DNA of 64,000 nt, taken from assembly GCF_030269765.1 (NCBI RefSeq), contig NZ_BSTX01000001.1:633102-697101 (forward strand), read 5' to 3'. The stretch is from Actinorhabdospora filicis (lineage in GTDB: Bacteria; Actinomycetota; Actinomycetes; Mycobacteriales; Micromonosporaceae). Both the position numbers and the translations under genes were made by a program. The notes beneath the pieces were generated by a model. That model searched no databases and was not told the origin of the DNA. It saw only the letters and a program-made list of their open reading frames with translations. Numbering within the stretch: position 1 is the stretch's first letter; every line of letters begins with the position of its first letter. This document shows, piece after piece, positions 1-8,534 of this stretch.

Positions 1-411
1 CCCGGCCCACACGCGCGCCGGGTGCCGCGTCAGCTGGCAGCAGCCGGGCGCCACCCACACTCACGGCGGGCGGATCACATGCCGCCGGGCCACCCCGACC
101 GCCCTGGCCCGGACGCGCGGCCACGGAGGCGGGGGCGGAGCCTGGTGGCGGGTGGGGTGGCGGGTGCGGTGGCGGTGGCCGGGACCGGGCGACCGGCAGC
201 CGCCATCGCGAAGCACGATGACCCCGCACGACGCCGATGCCCACGGCGGGCGGGTCACATGCCACCGAGCCACCCCAGCCCACACACGCGGCCACCACGC
301 CCGGGGCAGAGCCGAGTGCCACGTGAGATGGCGGGTGAGGTGGCAGCAGCCCGGGCCGGGCGACCGGCGGGAGCCATCGCGAAGCACCATGGCCCCGCAC
401 GATCCTGATCC
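1..411. repeat. Degenerate tandem repeat (about 170-180 bp units) next to flavoprotein gene
   Basis: Two full units (about 62-241 and 242-411) and a partial one (1-61) can be aligned by eye. Each begins with CACGGCGGGC-G-TCACATGCC and contains GGGCGACCGGC and CATCGCGAAGCAC. The next unit start, at 413, lies inside the coding 3' end of the flavoprotein gene. Read on the minus strand, both units contain a W-P-R-V...R-H-V-x-x-P-P pattern that matches the end of the flavoprotein, so the array looks like decayed copies of that gene end. No other gene is supported in this stretch. Confidence 0.6.
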
Positions 412-984
412 TCACGGCGGGCACGTCACCACATGCCGCTGGGTCACCTCGCCCCAGACGCGCGGCCAGGGGAACAGGTGCTGCGTCAGGTAACCGCGGC
501 CGGGTTCGTGGAAGCGGAAGAAGTCCTCGCCGTACAGCACCGTCACACCCCAGCCGCGCAGTCTCGTCACGCTCTCGGCGAAGGCGGGGTGGGCGGCGTG
601 GGCCCAGTTCGTGTACGGCGCGAGCACCACCGGCAGGCCACGGCCGAGGGATTCGGCGAGCAGCCCCAGCACGAGGGTGTCGCAGATCCCGGCGGCGAAC
701 TTGTTGACCGTGTTGCAGGTGGCGGGCGCGACCACCACCGCGTCGGGGACCGGCAGGTCGCCCGACTCCGACGGGTGCCGGTAGCGGCTGCGGACGGTGT
801 GCCCGGTGGCCGCCTCGGCGGCGGCCACGTCGAGGAACTTCACCCCGTCGGGGCTGGCGACGACCCACACGTCCCAGCCGTCGGCGATCGCGGGCCCGAT
901 GAGCTTGCGGACGTCGCGGGCCAGCGGCGAGCCGCAGACCAGCAGGTGCAGGACGGGTGACCGGCCGGGCTCGCCGGAGGTCAT
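412..984 (-). CDS. Flavoprotein, phosphopantothenoylcysteine decarboxylase (HFCD) family
   Basis: 190-aa protein of the homo-oligomeric flavin-containing Cys decarboxylase fold, expected to bind FMN in the cytoplasm. Visible family marks are the N-terminal LLVCGSPLA strand-loop, the segment DAVVVAPATCNTVNKFAAG near residues 80-100 (the phosphate-contacting PAT-x-N motif), and a following TLVLGLLAE helix. The start ATG overlaps the stop of the upstream XRE regulator as ATGA (981-984), so the two are translationally coupled. Such HTH/flavoprotein pairs are common in actinomycetes. The substrate is unknown. The last dozen residues (RVWGEVTQRHVVTCPP) fall in the first unit of the tandem repeat at 1-411, so the C-terminus may be repeat-derived. 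Confidence 0.85.
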   Translation of the reverse strand: MTSGEPGRSPVLHLLVCGSPLARDVRKLIGPAIADGWDVWVVASPDGVKFLDVAAAEAATGHTVRSRYRHPSESGDLPVPDAVVVAPATCNTVNKFAAGICDTLVLGLLAESLGRGLPVVLAPYTNWAHAAHPAFAESVTRLRGWGVTVLYGEDFFRFHEPGRGYLTQHLFPWPRVWGEVTQRHVVTCPP

Positions 985-2213
985 GCGGCCAGCCTCAGTT
1001 CCTCTGCCATGGCGATCAGGGGCGCGGGGGCCGCGCCGCGGCTGCGGCGGAGCACGTCGCTGATGACCTGGTGGGCGAGCGGGCGGCAGCGGATCTCCAG
1101 CGGCGCGACGCGTCCGGCCTCGACGAGGAGCCGCCCGGCCTCGTGGTGGTCGCCGATCTGGTTGTAGCCGCGGGCGACGTCGACGTAGTGGTGCGCGCGC
1201 CGCTCGGGGACCAGGCGCGCGAAGGCCTCCGGGTCGATGCGGACGTGGGTGTTGACCGCCATGCGGCCCTCGCCGAGCTCGACGGCGGCGGCCGCGCGGT
1301 GCAGGGCGACGTTGGTCGGGCCGAAGCTGGTCCAGTAGTGGTTGTGGCCGTCGCCGACCAGATCGGCGATGCCGTCGGCGGACCGCAGGAGCTCGCGCGC
1401 GGTGGGCAGGTCGCCGCACTGCGCGGCGGCCATGGCGCCCTGGAGCAGCAGCTGCCCGTGCACCGACAGGGCCGCCGCGCCCGGGTCGGCGCCGCCCTGG
1501 GCGAGGACCTTCTGCGCGACCTGGATGTTGAGGTCGAGGGCGGCCGAGGACCGGCCCAGCGAGCGCAGCGCGTTGGCCACGCGCGTGGTGGCGGTGCCGA
1601 TGAGCAGCGGGTCGTCGCCGCGCTGGGCGGCGCTGATGGCGCGGTCGGCGGCCAGCCAGGCGAGCTGGGGCTCGCCGAGTTTGCGCAGCACCGAGGAGGC
1701 GATCTGGTAGACCTGGCTGAGCAGGTTGGCCGCGCGGGTCTTCTGCGGGTCGGCGGCCTCCTCCTCCACCGCCGGGCCGGTCTTGAGCAGGGTGATGAGC
1801 GAGCGGGCGAGGGCGGCGTAGTTGGCGGCCTCGAAGGTCATCCACGCGTGGCTGACCGATTTGGCGAAGTCGTCCAGCGGCATCGGCTGGATCGGCGCGG
1901 CCTCGAAGAGGGTGCCCAGGCGCTCGTAGCGTTCCAGGGCCTGCCTGATGTCCTCGACCTCCACCTGGTCGACGCAGTTGAAGGCCTCGGAGCTGCGCTC
2001 GGGGTCGCGGCCCAAGAGTAGCTGCACGTCGACCTGGAGCACGTCGGCGATGTCGTGCAGCACCGAGAACTTGTCGAGCCGGCGCACACCCCGCTCGATC
2101 TTGTCCACCCAGCTCTTCGATTTGCCGATGCGATCGGCGAAGACCTGCTGGGACATGGTGCGCCGCTGCCGCCAGTAGGCGACCCGGCGGCCAATGGGAA
2201 GTTCTTCCGTCAC
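981..2213 (-). CDS. XRE-family regulator with TPR-like C-terminal region
   Basis: 410-aa regulator. The N-terminal helix-turn-helix (about residues 8-65) is recognisable from GRRVAYWRQRRTMSQQVFAD and IGKSKSWVDKIERG. The rest is alpha-helical with A/L-rich tetratricopeptide-like pairs. I chose the GTG at 2211-2213 (V-TEELPIGRRVAYW), which has a GGTGGGGG stretch just upstream and matches how this family normally begins. The open frame continues upstream to 2438, but that extra 75 residues is Arg/Pro-rich and unlike the family. The gene is coupled to the flavoprotein, so the two probably act together. Ligand and targets are unknown. Confidence 0.85.
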   Translation of the reverse strand: MTEELPIGRRVAYWRQRRTMSQQVFADRIGKSKSWVDKIERGVRRLDKFSVLHDIADVLQVDVQLLLGRDPERSSEAFNCVDQVEVEDIRQALERYERLGTLFEAAPIQPMPLDDFAKSVSHAWMTFEAANYAALARSLITLLKTGPAVEEEAADPQKTRAANLLSQVYQIASSVLRKLGEPQLAWLAADRAISAAQRGDDPLLIGTATTRVANALRSLGRSSAALDLNIQVAQKVLAQGGADPGAAALSVHGQLLLQGAMAAAQCGDLPTARELLRSADGIADLVGDGHNHYWTSFGPTNVALHRAAAAVELGEGRMAVNTHVRIDPEAFARLVPERRAHHYVDVARGYNQIGDHHEAGRLLVEAGRVAPLEIRCRPLAHQVISDVLRRSRGAAPAPLIAMAEELRLAA

Positions 2214-2717
2214 GTCGACCCCCACCGTCGAAGCAATCCGCTGGATCGAGGATTTTCCGGTGCGTGTCGCGGGTACCGGCGCGCTCCTCACCCGGCGTGC
2301 CCGGGAAGACGGGCCGTGCCTTGGAGGGGCCGGGATGCCGCTCCACCGCGCCCCGCGCCCGTCGCGTCCCTCTCCGGTGTCCCGCTCCCGGGTCACCGCC
2401 GGGGAGTGGCGGTACCCGAGTCGGAAAGGAGCCGCCACTCGGTGCGAAGCCGGTGAACTCGTCGCATTCCACCTTTCGTAAAGCTCTGTCTACACCGGTC
2501 CTCTGCTACACGCAACGAGCAGAACGCGATTAGGTGACGTTCGATCTTTCGACATAGGCGGATCGCAGCTGCAGGAAACGACTGCGGCGGGGTGTTTTCA
2601 CGCCGAAATGACGCTTTGATCCGCCCTGAGGGCGCATACGAAGCGTCAGCATTCCCCGGTTCGGGTGATACTTGCAGCTGCAGGGTGACGCGGCCACTGT
2701 CGGGTCGTTGACAGGTT
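2214..2717. other. Intergenic region with promoter-like AT-richer core; no gene supported
   Basis: About 500 bp without a convincing gene. The stretch 2478-2560 is clearly less GC-rich than its surroundings and is the likely promoter zone for the minus-strand XRE/flavoprotein operon. The 11-mer GCAGCTGCAGG occurs twice (2565-2575 and 2674-2684), and CTGCT...AGCAG forms a small inverted repeat around 2503-2522. The frames that cross this region give Arg/Pro/Ser-rich peptides typical of noncoding high-GC DNA. Confidence 0.5.
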
Positions 2718-2987
2718 ATGCGAACACACCAGCACCATCATCTCCCCACCTGGGGCTTGGCCCTGGCCGTTTCCGGAATGATCGCGGTGACCGCCGGGAT
2801 CGGCTTCGCCCTGGCGCTGTCCGGACTGGCCGGATGGTTCTTCGTCCTGATCATCGCCGCGCTCGCGGTGACCGCCCTCGTCGAGGGCCGTCCCGCCGCC
2901 CGCGCCCGCGCCGAGTCCGCCGCGCTGCCCGGCTCCCGCGAGGACGCCGCCGAGGCCGGCCGGTTCACGCAGCTCTTCTCGGCCTGA
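2718..2987 (+). CDS. Small two-helix membrane protein, unknown function
   Basis: 89 aa. Two adjacent hydrophobic segments (about residues 11-32 and 37-56) are separated by a Gly-containing turn. A charged Ala/Arg/Glu-rich tail of about 30 residues follows and is probably cytoplasmic. The N-terminus has a His-rich HQHHH. I do not recognise a family. The start ATG has only a weak AGG 4 nt upstream. The gene ends 9 bp before the convergent metallophosphatase stop. Coding support comes from the membrane pattern and high third-position GC. Confidence 0.6.
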   Translation: MRTHQHHHLPTWGLALAVSGMIAVTAGIGFALALSGLAGWFFVLIIAALAVTALVEGRPAARARAESAALPGSREDAAEAGRFTQLFSA

Positions 2988-2996
2988 GCGGCCGGG

Positions 2997-3821
2997 CTAC
3001 TCCTCCGTGTAAGGCAGCTTCACCAGCAGGCACGGCCCGCCCTGGTACACACCGCCGTCCACCGCGAGCGCGAGCCCTTCGCAGTACACGCGGGGGCCCT
3101 CGATGGTGGACGGGTCGACCCCGAACTGGTCGGGGATGGTGCTGTGGCCGTGCACGATCCGCTCCCCGCCGAGCGCGTCCAGCACCGCCCGCGCGGTGCG
3201 GACCCCCTGGTCCCCTTCGCCGTGGAAGGCGCGACGGGCGGTCATCTGGCGGAACAGGTCCCACCAGGCGGCCAGGTCGTCCGACGCCAGCACACCCCGG
3301 ATCTTGGCGTTGATCTCGTCGGCGGTGCCGCCGTAGTTGAGGTACGTGGGCGCGTCGGTGTGCATGAGCAGGTGCCCGTCCTCGACGCGCACGGCGTCGC
3401 GGGTGGACAGCCACTCCACGATCTCGTCGGTGAGGCGCTCGGCGTCGGTGTCGCGTCCCCCGTTCAGCACCCACCACGCGGTGAACTGCTTGGGCGGGTC
3501 CTCGCCGGGGACCTCCTCCTCGCCGTAGCGGTGGGCGCCCAGCAGGAGGATCTCGTGGTTGCCCAGGAGCGCGTCGACGCGGCCGCCGGTCTCCTCGGCC
3601 TGCTTGGCCAGGTCCATGACGAGCTCGATGACGCCGACCCCGTCGGGGCCGCGGTCGGTGAAGTCGCCCAGGCACCACAGGCGCGCGCCGCCACCGGTCC
3701 ACCGCTCGTCGTCGTCGATGAGCCCGGCCTCGCGCAGCACCGCGGTGAACTGCTCGCGGTGACCGTGGAGGTCGGAGACGACGTAGAGCGGGGTTCTGCT
3801 GTCCTCACTGGGTGGCACCAT
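2997..3821 (-). CDS. Calcineurin-like metallophosphoesterase
   Basis: 274 aa. The dinuclear-metal motifs are in order: DLHGH (residues 16-20), GDFTDRG (about 52-58), GNHE (about 87-90) and a late VHGH motif. This is the arrangement of the PPP/ApaH-like phosphatase class, so phosphoprotein or dinucleotide substrates are possible. The start is the ATG at 3819-3821 (MVPPSEDSRTPLYVVSD). TACGAT lies exactly 6 nt upstream (3828-3833), the pattern of a leaderless transcript. Longer upstream starts would overlap the divergent promoter of the RNB nuclease. It converges on the small membrane gene with 9 bp between stops. Confidence 0.85.
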   Translation of the reverse strand: MVPPSEDSRTPLYVVSDLHGHREQFTAVLREAGLIDDDERWTGGGARLWCLGDFTDRGPDGVGVIELVMDLAKQAEETGGRVDALLGNHEILLLGAHRYGEEEVPGEDPPKQFTAWWVLNGGRDTDAERLTDEIVEWLSTRDAVRVEDGHLLMHTDAPTYLNYGGTADEINAKIRGVLASDDLAAWWDLFRQMTARRAFHGEGDQGVRTARAVLDALGGERIVHGHSTIPDQFGVDPSTIEGPRVYCEGLALAVDGGVYQGGPCLLVKLPYTEE

Positions 3822-3973
3822 CGCACGATCGTACGACGCGCCGATCAAGGTCACGCGCTTCCCCGGCGCCGCGGCACTCTCGGGCAGTGCGCGCGGCCCG
3901 CTCGGCCGGGCTCCCGGGTCGCCGGGCAGTAGGGTGCGAAGGAGTGTCGACAAGAGGGCGGGAGGCGGCGCAG

Positions 3974-5794
3974 GTGGCCGAGGTGACGCGCGGGGTGATG
4001 ATCGACGGGCCGGAGACGGCCGACCGGGACGACGCCGTCTGGGTCGCCCGCCACGGCGCGGGCTGGTCGCTCACCGCGCACATCGCCGACGTCGCGGCGA
4101 TCGTCCCGCCCGGCGGGGACGCCGACGCCGAGGCGCGGCGGATGATCACCACCCGCTACCTGCCCGAGGGCAGGCACATCCCGATGATCGGGGCGGGCGA
4201 GGCGCACGCGACGCTGCGCGAGGGCGTGGCGCAGCCGACGCTGCGGGTCTCGGTGCGCTTCGACGCCGACGGCGAGGCGATCGCCTCCGAGGTCGGCCGC
4301 GGTGTGCTGGCCGAGGGCTTCGCGCGCACCTACCCGCAGGCCGCCGCCGCGCTGCGCGACCCGAACGACCCGCTGCACGCGATGCTGGCCGACGCCCACG
4401 AGCTCTCCCGCGTCCTGCTGTCACGGCGGCGCGCGGCCGGTGCCCTGGCCTTCTACGACCTGCTCCAGGGCTTCGCCACCACCGAGGAGGGCAACCTGGT
4501 GCGGCTGGGCGGCGCGCTCCGCAACGCCGGTTACATGATCGTGCAGGAGCTGATGATCGCCGCAAACGAGGCGGTGGCGCTGTGGGCGGCCGAGAACGAC
4601 GTGCCGATCCTGTTCCGCAACCACCGCGCCTCGGCCGTGGCGCCCTCCCGCGATGAGCTCCTGGAGGACCTGTCGTCCTTCGCCGCCCAGATCGGCAACC
4701 GGGTCCTGGTGGAGAAGCGCCTGGCGATGCTGATGCGCCCGGCGACCTACGCCCCCACCGTCACCGGCCACTACGCGCTGAACCTCCCGGCCTACACCCA
4801 CGCCACCTCGCCGCTGCGCCGCTACCCGGACCTGGTCACCCAGCGGATGCTGTTCGCCGCCGCCGACGGCGCTCCCCCGCCCTACACCTTCGAGGAACTC
4901 GTCGCCCTCGGCGAGGAAGTGAACGCCGCCATCCGCGAGCGGCGGCTGCGCACCGCCGAGCGCTACCGGACCGAGGCCCGCAAGGAGACCCGCCGCGCGC
5001 TGGACGACTCGTCCTTCGAGCGCATGGACGCCGAGACCTTCCGGCGGGTGCTGAAACTGGGCGTGACCGAGTCCGAGCCGCGCTCCGACCTGTCCGCCGA
5101 GATCCTGCGCCGCCTGGACGAGGGGGCGCTGCCGCTGCGGGACGTCTGCCACGTCCTGTTCGACGCCGAGGGCCCGTCGTGGCTGGCGGTCAAGGACCGG
5201 CTGGGCGACTGGCTGGCCGAGGAGCCCTCCCGGGCGGTCACGGGCCTGAGCGTCTACGCCCAGGACGTCGTGGGCGGCCCCATCTCCGAGGAGCACGTGG
5301 TGTGGGCGGTCGAGGCGACCGGCACCGCGCAGCTGCCGCGCTTCACCGCGCGGGTCGCGCTGCGGCTGGGCAGCGTCGCCCACGAGTCGCCGGGACGGAC
5401 CGCGGCCTCCAAGAAGGACGCCCGCTCGCACGCCGCCCTCGCCCTGGTGTGCGCCCTGGCCGGCATCGCCGACCGGTCCCACGACGCGCGCGACGACGTC
5501 CCCGAACCGCCCTCCCCCGCCGAACGGGCCCGGCAGGTGCCCGCCGACCGGCATCCGGTGATGGCGGTCAACGAGTACGCGCAGCTCGGCGTGATCAGCG
5601 GGCTCGCCTTCGACTACGAGCGGGACGGCACACCGCACGAGCCGGTCTTCACGTGCACCGCCTCGGCGGTGCTGGCCGCCTCCGGGCTGCCCATGTCGGG
5701 CACCGGCACGGCCGGGGCCAAGCAGGCCGCCAAGACGGCGGCGGCCGCCGATCTGCGGGAGAAGATCGACGGCGCCGCCGTCAGCGACGGGTGA
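3974..5794 (+). CDS. RNB-domain ribonuclease with C-terminal dsRNA-binding modules
   Basis: 606 aa. The RNase II/R catalytic domain starts almost at the N-terminus: D11, D17, D19 and D20 (IDGPETADRDDA) reproduce the Asp spacing of the RNB metal site, followed by HIADV and by YTHATSPLRRYPDL, another RNB signature. No N-terminal cold-shock domains precede it. The C-terminal about 85 residues (521-606) have a clear dsRBD pattern (NEYAQ...PVFTCTASV...GAKQAAKTAAAADL). Residues about 428-520 contain a second, weaker copy (RFTARVAL...AASKKDARSHAALALV). This combination would suit structured RNA. I chose GTG 3974 because GGGAGG lies 8 nt upstream. A TAGGGT box at 3930-3935 makes GTG 3944 (616 aa) an alternative start. 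Confidence 0.8.
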   Translation: MAEVTRGVMIDGPETADRDDAVWVARHGAGWSLTAHIADVAAIVPPGGDADAEARRMITTRYLPEGRHIPMIGAGEAHATLREGVAQPTLRVSVRFDADGEAIASEVGRGVLAEGFARTYPQAAAALRDPNDPLHAMLADAHELSRVLLSRRRAAGALAFYDLLQGFATTEEGNLVRLGGALRNAGYMIVQELMIAANEAVALWAAENDVPILFRNHRASAVAPSRDELLEDLSSFAAQIGNRVLVEKRLAMLMRPATYAPTVTGHYALNLPAYTHATSPLRRYPDLVTQRMLFAAADGAPPPYTFEELVALGEEVNAAIRERRLRTAERYRTEARKETRRALDDSSFERMDAETFRRVLKLGVTESEPRSDLSAEILRRLDEGALPLRDVCHVLFDAEGPSWLAVKDRLGDWLAEEPSRAVTGLSVYAQDVVGGPISEEHVVWAVEATGTAQLPRFTARVALRLGSVAHESPGRTAASKKDARSHAALALVCALAGIADRSHDARDDVPEPPSPAERARQVPADRHPVMAVNEYAQLGVISGLAFDYERDGTPHEPVFTCTASAVLAASGLPMSGTGTAGAKQAAKTAAAADLREKIDGAAVSDG

Positions 5795-6461
5795 GGCGGG
5801 TCCCGGCGGCGAAGGCCAGCGCGAGGACCACGGTCAGCTCGGCGAACAGCAGGACCCGCTGCGGCAGGCCGCGCCAGTCGCCGGAGTGCATGAAGTCCGG
5901 CAGGAACGTGCCGATGACGGTGACGGCCAGCAGGAACACGCTCACCGCGACGGTCACGCCGAGCCACTTGGCCGCCTGCGGGCGTCCCGAGCCGCGCAGC
6001 ACGGTCAGGAACAGCAGCCCGGCCACGGGGATGGCGCCCATGCCGATCCCGGCCGCCCACCGGTGGATCTCGGCGGACGCGGTGACCACGGAGGCCCCCG
6101 CGTCGGTCGGGAAGACCGCCGCCGTCTGGAACGACGCCCCCGCGATCGCCAGGACGCCGCGCAGCATCGCCGTCCGCGGCCCCGGCAACGCGGCCGAGGC
6201 CAGGACGTAGCAGGCCGCGGCCATCGCGGTCACGCCGAGCGTGAACTGCCAGCCGCCGCCGACGCGCACGTAGCTGGACACCGGGTCGCGCATGGGATCG
6301 ACGTCGCTGGGGACCATGTGCAGGTAGCCCAGGCAGAGCACGGCGAGGATGGAGGCGGCGATGGCGAACAGGCTCGCCCGGCGGCCCGCGCTCGCCCGAA
6401 CCGGGACGGCGGCGGGGGTGGCGACCTCGACGCGCGCCGGCGTCCACAGTCCGGCGCTCAT
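5781..6461 (-). CDS. DUF998-family integral membrane protein
   Basis: 226 aa with about six hydrophobic segments spread over residues 30-220 and the DUF998 pattern DVDPMRDPVSSYV after the first helix. Function is unknown in the family. It is the last gene of a three-gene operon (DMT-type transporter, glycosyltransferase, this gene). Its ATG overlaps the glycosyltransferase stop by 4 bp (6458-6461). The 3' end overlaps the convergent RNB nuclease by 14 bp, so the two transcripts can pair at their ends. Confidence 0.8.
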   Translation of the reverse strand: MSAGLWTPARVEVATPAAVPVRASAGRRASLFAIAASILAVLCLGYLHMVPSDVDPMRDPVSSYVRVGGGWQFTLGVTAMAAACYVLASAALPGPRTAMLRGVLAIAGASFQTAAVFPTDAGASVVTASAEIHRWAAGIGMGAIPVAGLLFLTVLRGSGRPQAAKWLGVTVAVSVFLLAVTVIGTFLPDFMHSGDWRGLPQRVLLFAELTVVLALAFAAGTRLTRR

Positions 6462-7672
6462 CGCAGGGCTCCGGCGCGGACCTCGCGGTAGATCTGCTCG
6501 AAGCGGGCCAGCGAGCGCTGCTCGTCGTGCCCGGCGGCGATGGAGCGGCTGTGGTGTCCCATGCGGCGGCGGGCGAGGTCGTCGTTGAGGATGGCGCGCA
6601 GGTGGCCGGTGAGCTCCATGACGTCCCCGGGCCGGTAGAGGAAGCCGTTCTCGCCCTCGCGGACGAGGTGGGGCAGCGCGACGGCGTCGGCGGCGACGAC
6701 GGGGAGGCCGCTGGCCATCGCCTCCAGGGTGGCGATGCTCTGGAGCTCGGCGACGCCGGGCATGACGAAGACGTCGGCGGCGGCGTAGACCAGGTGCAGG
6801 TCCTCGTCGGGGACGAAGCCGAGCAGTTTCAGGTCGGCGCCCAGGTTCTCGGCGAGCGCGCGGAGTTCCTCGCGCTGCGGTCCGGTGCCGGCCAGGGCGA
6901 TCTGGACGCCGAGGCGGGCGGCGGCTTCGATGGGTTCGTGGAGGCGCTTCTCCTGGTCGAGGCGGCCGACGAAGGCGATGGTGGGTTTGTCGGCGAGGCC
7001 GAGGTGGGCGCGGGCTCCGGCGCGGGTGGCGCGTCCGGGTGCGAAGCGGCGCAGGTCGATGCCGCAGGAGACGGCTTCGACGTCGCCCTTGTATCCCTTG
7101 GCCTCGAAGAGGCGGGCGGCGATCTCGGTGGGGCTGGTGACGTGGTCGGCGCGGCCGTAGACGCGGGCGGCGTCGCGCCAGCCGAGGCGGGAGACGCGTT
7201 CGCGCAGGCGCTGGGGGACCTTGGCGTGGTGGAGGAGGTTGTCGGGCATGAAGTGGTTGGTGGCGACCAGGGGCACGTCGGAGCGGCGGGCGGCGCGGAC
7301 GGCGGCGCGGCCGACGATGAAGTGGCTCTGGACGTGGACGACGTCGGGCCGGACCCGGTCGATGAGGTCGGCGATGGTGTCGGACAGGCCGAGCGGGTTG
7401 CTGTAGCGCATCTGCTTGTGGACGGGTATGGCACGTGAGCGCAGGCGGTGGACGGTGATGCCGTCGATCTCCTGGACCTCGGCGGGCCCGGTGCCGGAGG
7501 GGGCGACGACGTGGACGTCGTTGCCGCGCGCGGCCAGGCCGAGAGCGAGGCGGTGGGCGAAGTAGGCGGCGCCGTTGACGTCGGGCGGGTAGGTGTCGGC
7601 GCCGATGAGGACGCGCTGGCCGGTGACGGCGGGGGCGGTGGCGTGGATGGGATCAATGGCCAGCAGCGACAT
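6458..7672 (-). CDS. Glycosyltransferase family 4
   Basis: 404 aa, GT-B fold. The N-terminal half has the acceptor-side YPPDVNGAAYFAHRLA loop. The C-terminal half has IAFVGRLDQEKRL (start of the donor domain) and the nucleotide-sugar motif with the EAMASGLPVVAA pattern (about residues 310-330), where the Glu cluster contacts the donor. The sequence type resembles enzymes that glycosylate lipids such as diacylglycerol or PIM-like acceptors. That is inference, because substrates cannot be read from sequence. The start ATG has GGAG 9 nt upstream and overlaps the upstream transporter gene by 20 bp. Confidence 0.85.
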   Translation of the reverse strand: MSLLAIDPIHATAPAVTGQRVLIGADTYPPDVNGAAYFAHRLALGLAARGNDVHVVAPSGTGPAEVQEIDGITVHRLRSRAIPVHKQMRYSNPLGLSDTIADLIDRVRPDVVHVQSHFIVGRAAVRAARRSDVPLVATNHFMPDNLLHHAKVPQRLRERVSRLGWRDAARVYGRADHVTSPTEIAARLFEAKGYKGDVEAVSCGIDLRRFAPGRATRAGARAHLGLADKPTIAFVGRLDQEKRLHEPIEAAARLGVQIALAGTGPQREELRALAENLGADLKLLGFVPDEDLHLVYAAADVFVMPGVAELQSIATLEAMASGLPVVAADAVALPHLVREGENGFLYRPGDVMELTGHLRAILNDDLARRRMGHHSRSIAAGHDEQRSLARFEQIYREVRAGALR

Positions 7673-8510
7673 GGGGTGCTCCTTCGGTGCGGGGATGGCG
7701 GGTTCGAGCGAGGAGGGTGACGCCGGGGGCGATCACGGCGGCGGCGAGGACGAGCCACCACGCGCCGGCGGCGGGCGGGGGTTCGTTCAGGACGGCCAGT
7801 CCGATGGCGGCGGCCGCGATCGGGTCGGCGAGCAGGAGGGCGGCGAAGGCGAGGGAGAAGCGTCCGCTGCGGTAGGCGTGCTGGAGGGCGATGCCGCCGA
7901 GGGCGGCGAGGGCGACGGCGACGGCGGTGTGCCAGTGCAGGAGCGCGGTGGCGTCGCCGCGGGCGGCGGTGGCCAGGACGCGGGCGAAGGCGGAGACGGC
8001 GCCGAAGGAGATCCCGGCGGCGGTGGCCAGGGTCAGCGCGCGCCAGGTGGGGGTGAGGCGCCCGGCGAGCAGGAGTCCGGTGAGGACGGCCGCGGCGGCG
8101 ACGGCGGCGAGGCCGAGGGCGGCGCGGGCGTCCAGGGTGGGCGCGGCCGACGTCCGGTGCGGCAGCGAGAGGACGAGCGCGATGAGCCCGGCGGTGACCA
8201 GGAGCGCGCCGGCGATCTCGGCGGGGCGGACGGGGCGGCGGGCCAGCATCGCGGCGGCGGCGACGGCGAAGAGGAGGCCGCTGACGCCGAGGGGCTGGAT
8301 GAGGGTGACCGGCGCGGCGGACAGGGCCAGCAGGTGGAGTCCGACTCCGGCGGCCGACAAGCCCGCGCCGAGCAGCCAGCGGGGGCGGCGGGCGAGGGCG
8401 AGCAGCGGCCGGGCGCGTCCCTCGGCTGCGACGGCGGCGCCCTCTTGGAGCGCCGCGCCGAACGCGAGGAGAAGGGCCCCGGCGAGGGCCGTGAGAATCG
8501 GCCAGGTCAT
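7653..8510 (-). CDS. DMT/EamA-like small-molecule transporter
   Basis: 285 aa, about nine to ten hydrophobic segments in two similar halves, with ALL-G/A-rich helices. The pattern VTLIQPLGVSGLLFA and later PIAAAAIGLAVLNEPPP, near the ends of the two halves, fits the drug/metabolite transporter superfamily. It is the first gene of the operon with the GT4 and DUF998 genes. A good Shine-Dalgarno GGAGGC lies 8 nt before the ATG but is the 3' arm of a perfect hairpin (see 8519-8534), so translation may be controlled. The cargo is unknown. Confidence 0.8.
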   Translation of the reverse strand: MTWPILTALAGALLLAFGAALQEGAAVAAEGRARPLLALARRPRWLLGAGLSAAGVGLHLLALSAAPVTLIQPLGVSGLLFAVAAAAMLARRPVRPAEIAGALLVTAGLIALVLSLPHRTSAAPTLDARAALGLAAVAAAAVLTGLLLAGRLTPTWRALTLATAAGISFGAVSAFARVLATAARGDATALLHWHTAVAVALAALGGIALQHAYRSGRFSLAFAALLLADPIAAAAIGLAVLNEPPPAAGAWWLVLAAAVIAPGVTLLARTRHPRTEGAPHVAAGH

Positions 8511-8518
8511 GCATTAGA

Positions 8519-8534
8519 GCCTCCTGTCGGAGGC
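8519..8534 (-). promoter_or_regulatory. Hairpin sequestering the ribosome-binding site of the DMT transporter
   Basis: On the minus strand, GCCTCC (8534-8529), loop GACA, GGAGGC (8524-8519) form a perfect 6-bp hairpin. Its 3' arm is the Shine-Dalgarno sequence, placed 8 nt from the ATG at 8510. Read on the plus strand, the same hairpin is followed by GTTTTT and looks like an intrinsic terminator, but no plus-strand gene precedes it. Confidence 0.5.

Noticed and set aside
412..2472. A single 686-aa minus-strand protein
   Set aside because: The flavoprotein (412-984) is real, but the upstream part is the wrong frame of the XRE/TPR gene, which has a clear HTH in its own frame.
2672..3313. A 213-aa plus-strand frame across 2672-3313
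   Set aside because: It overlaps the small membrane gene and metallophosphatase in other frames and is Arg/Pro-rich without a motif.
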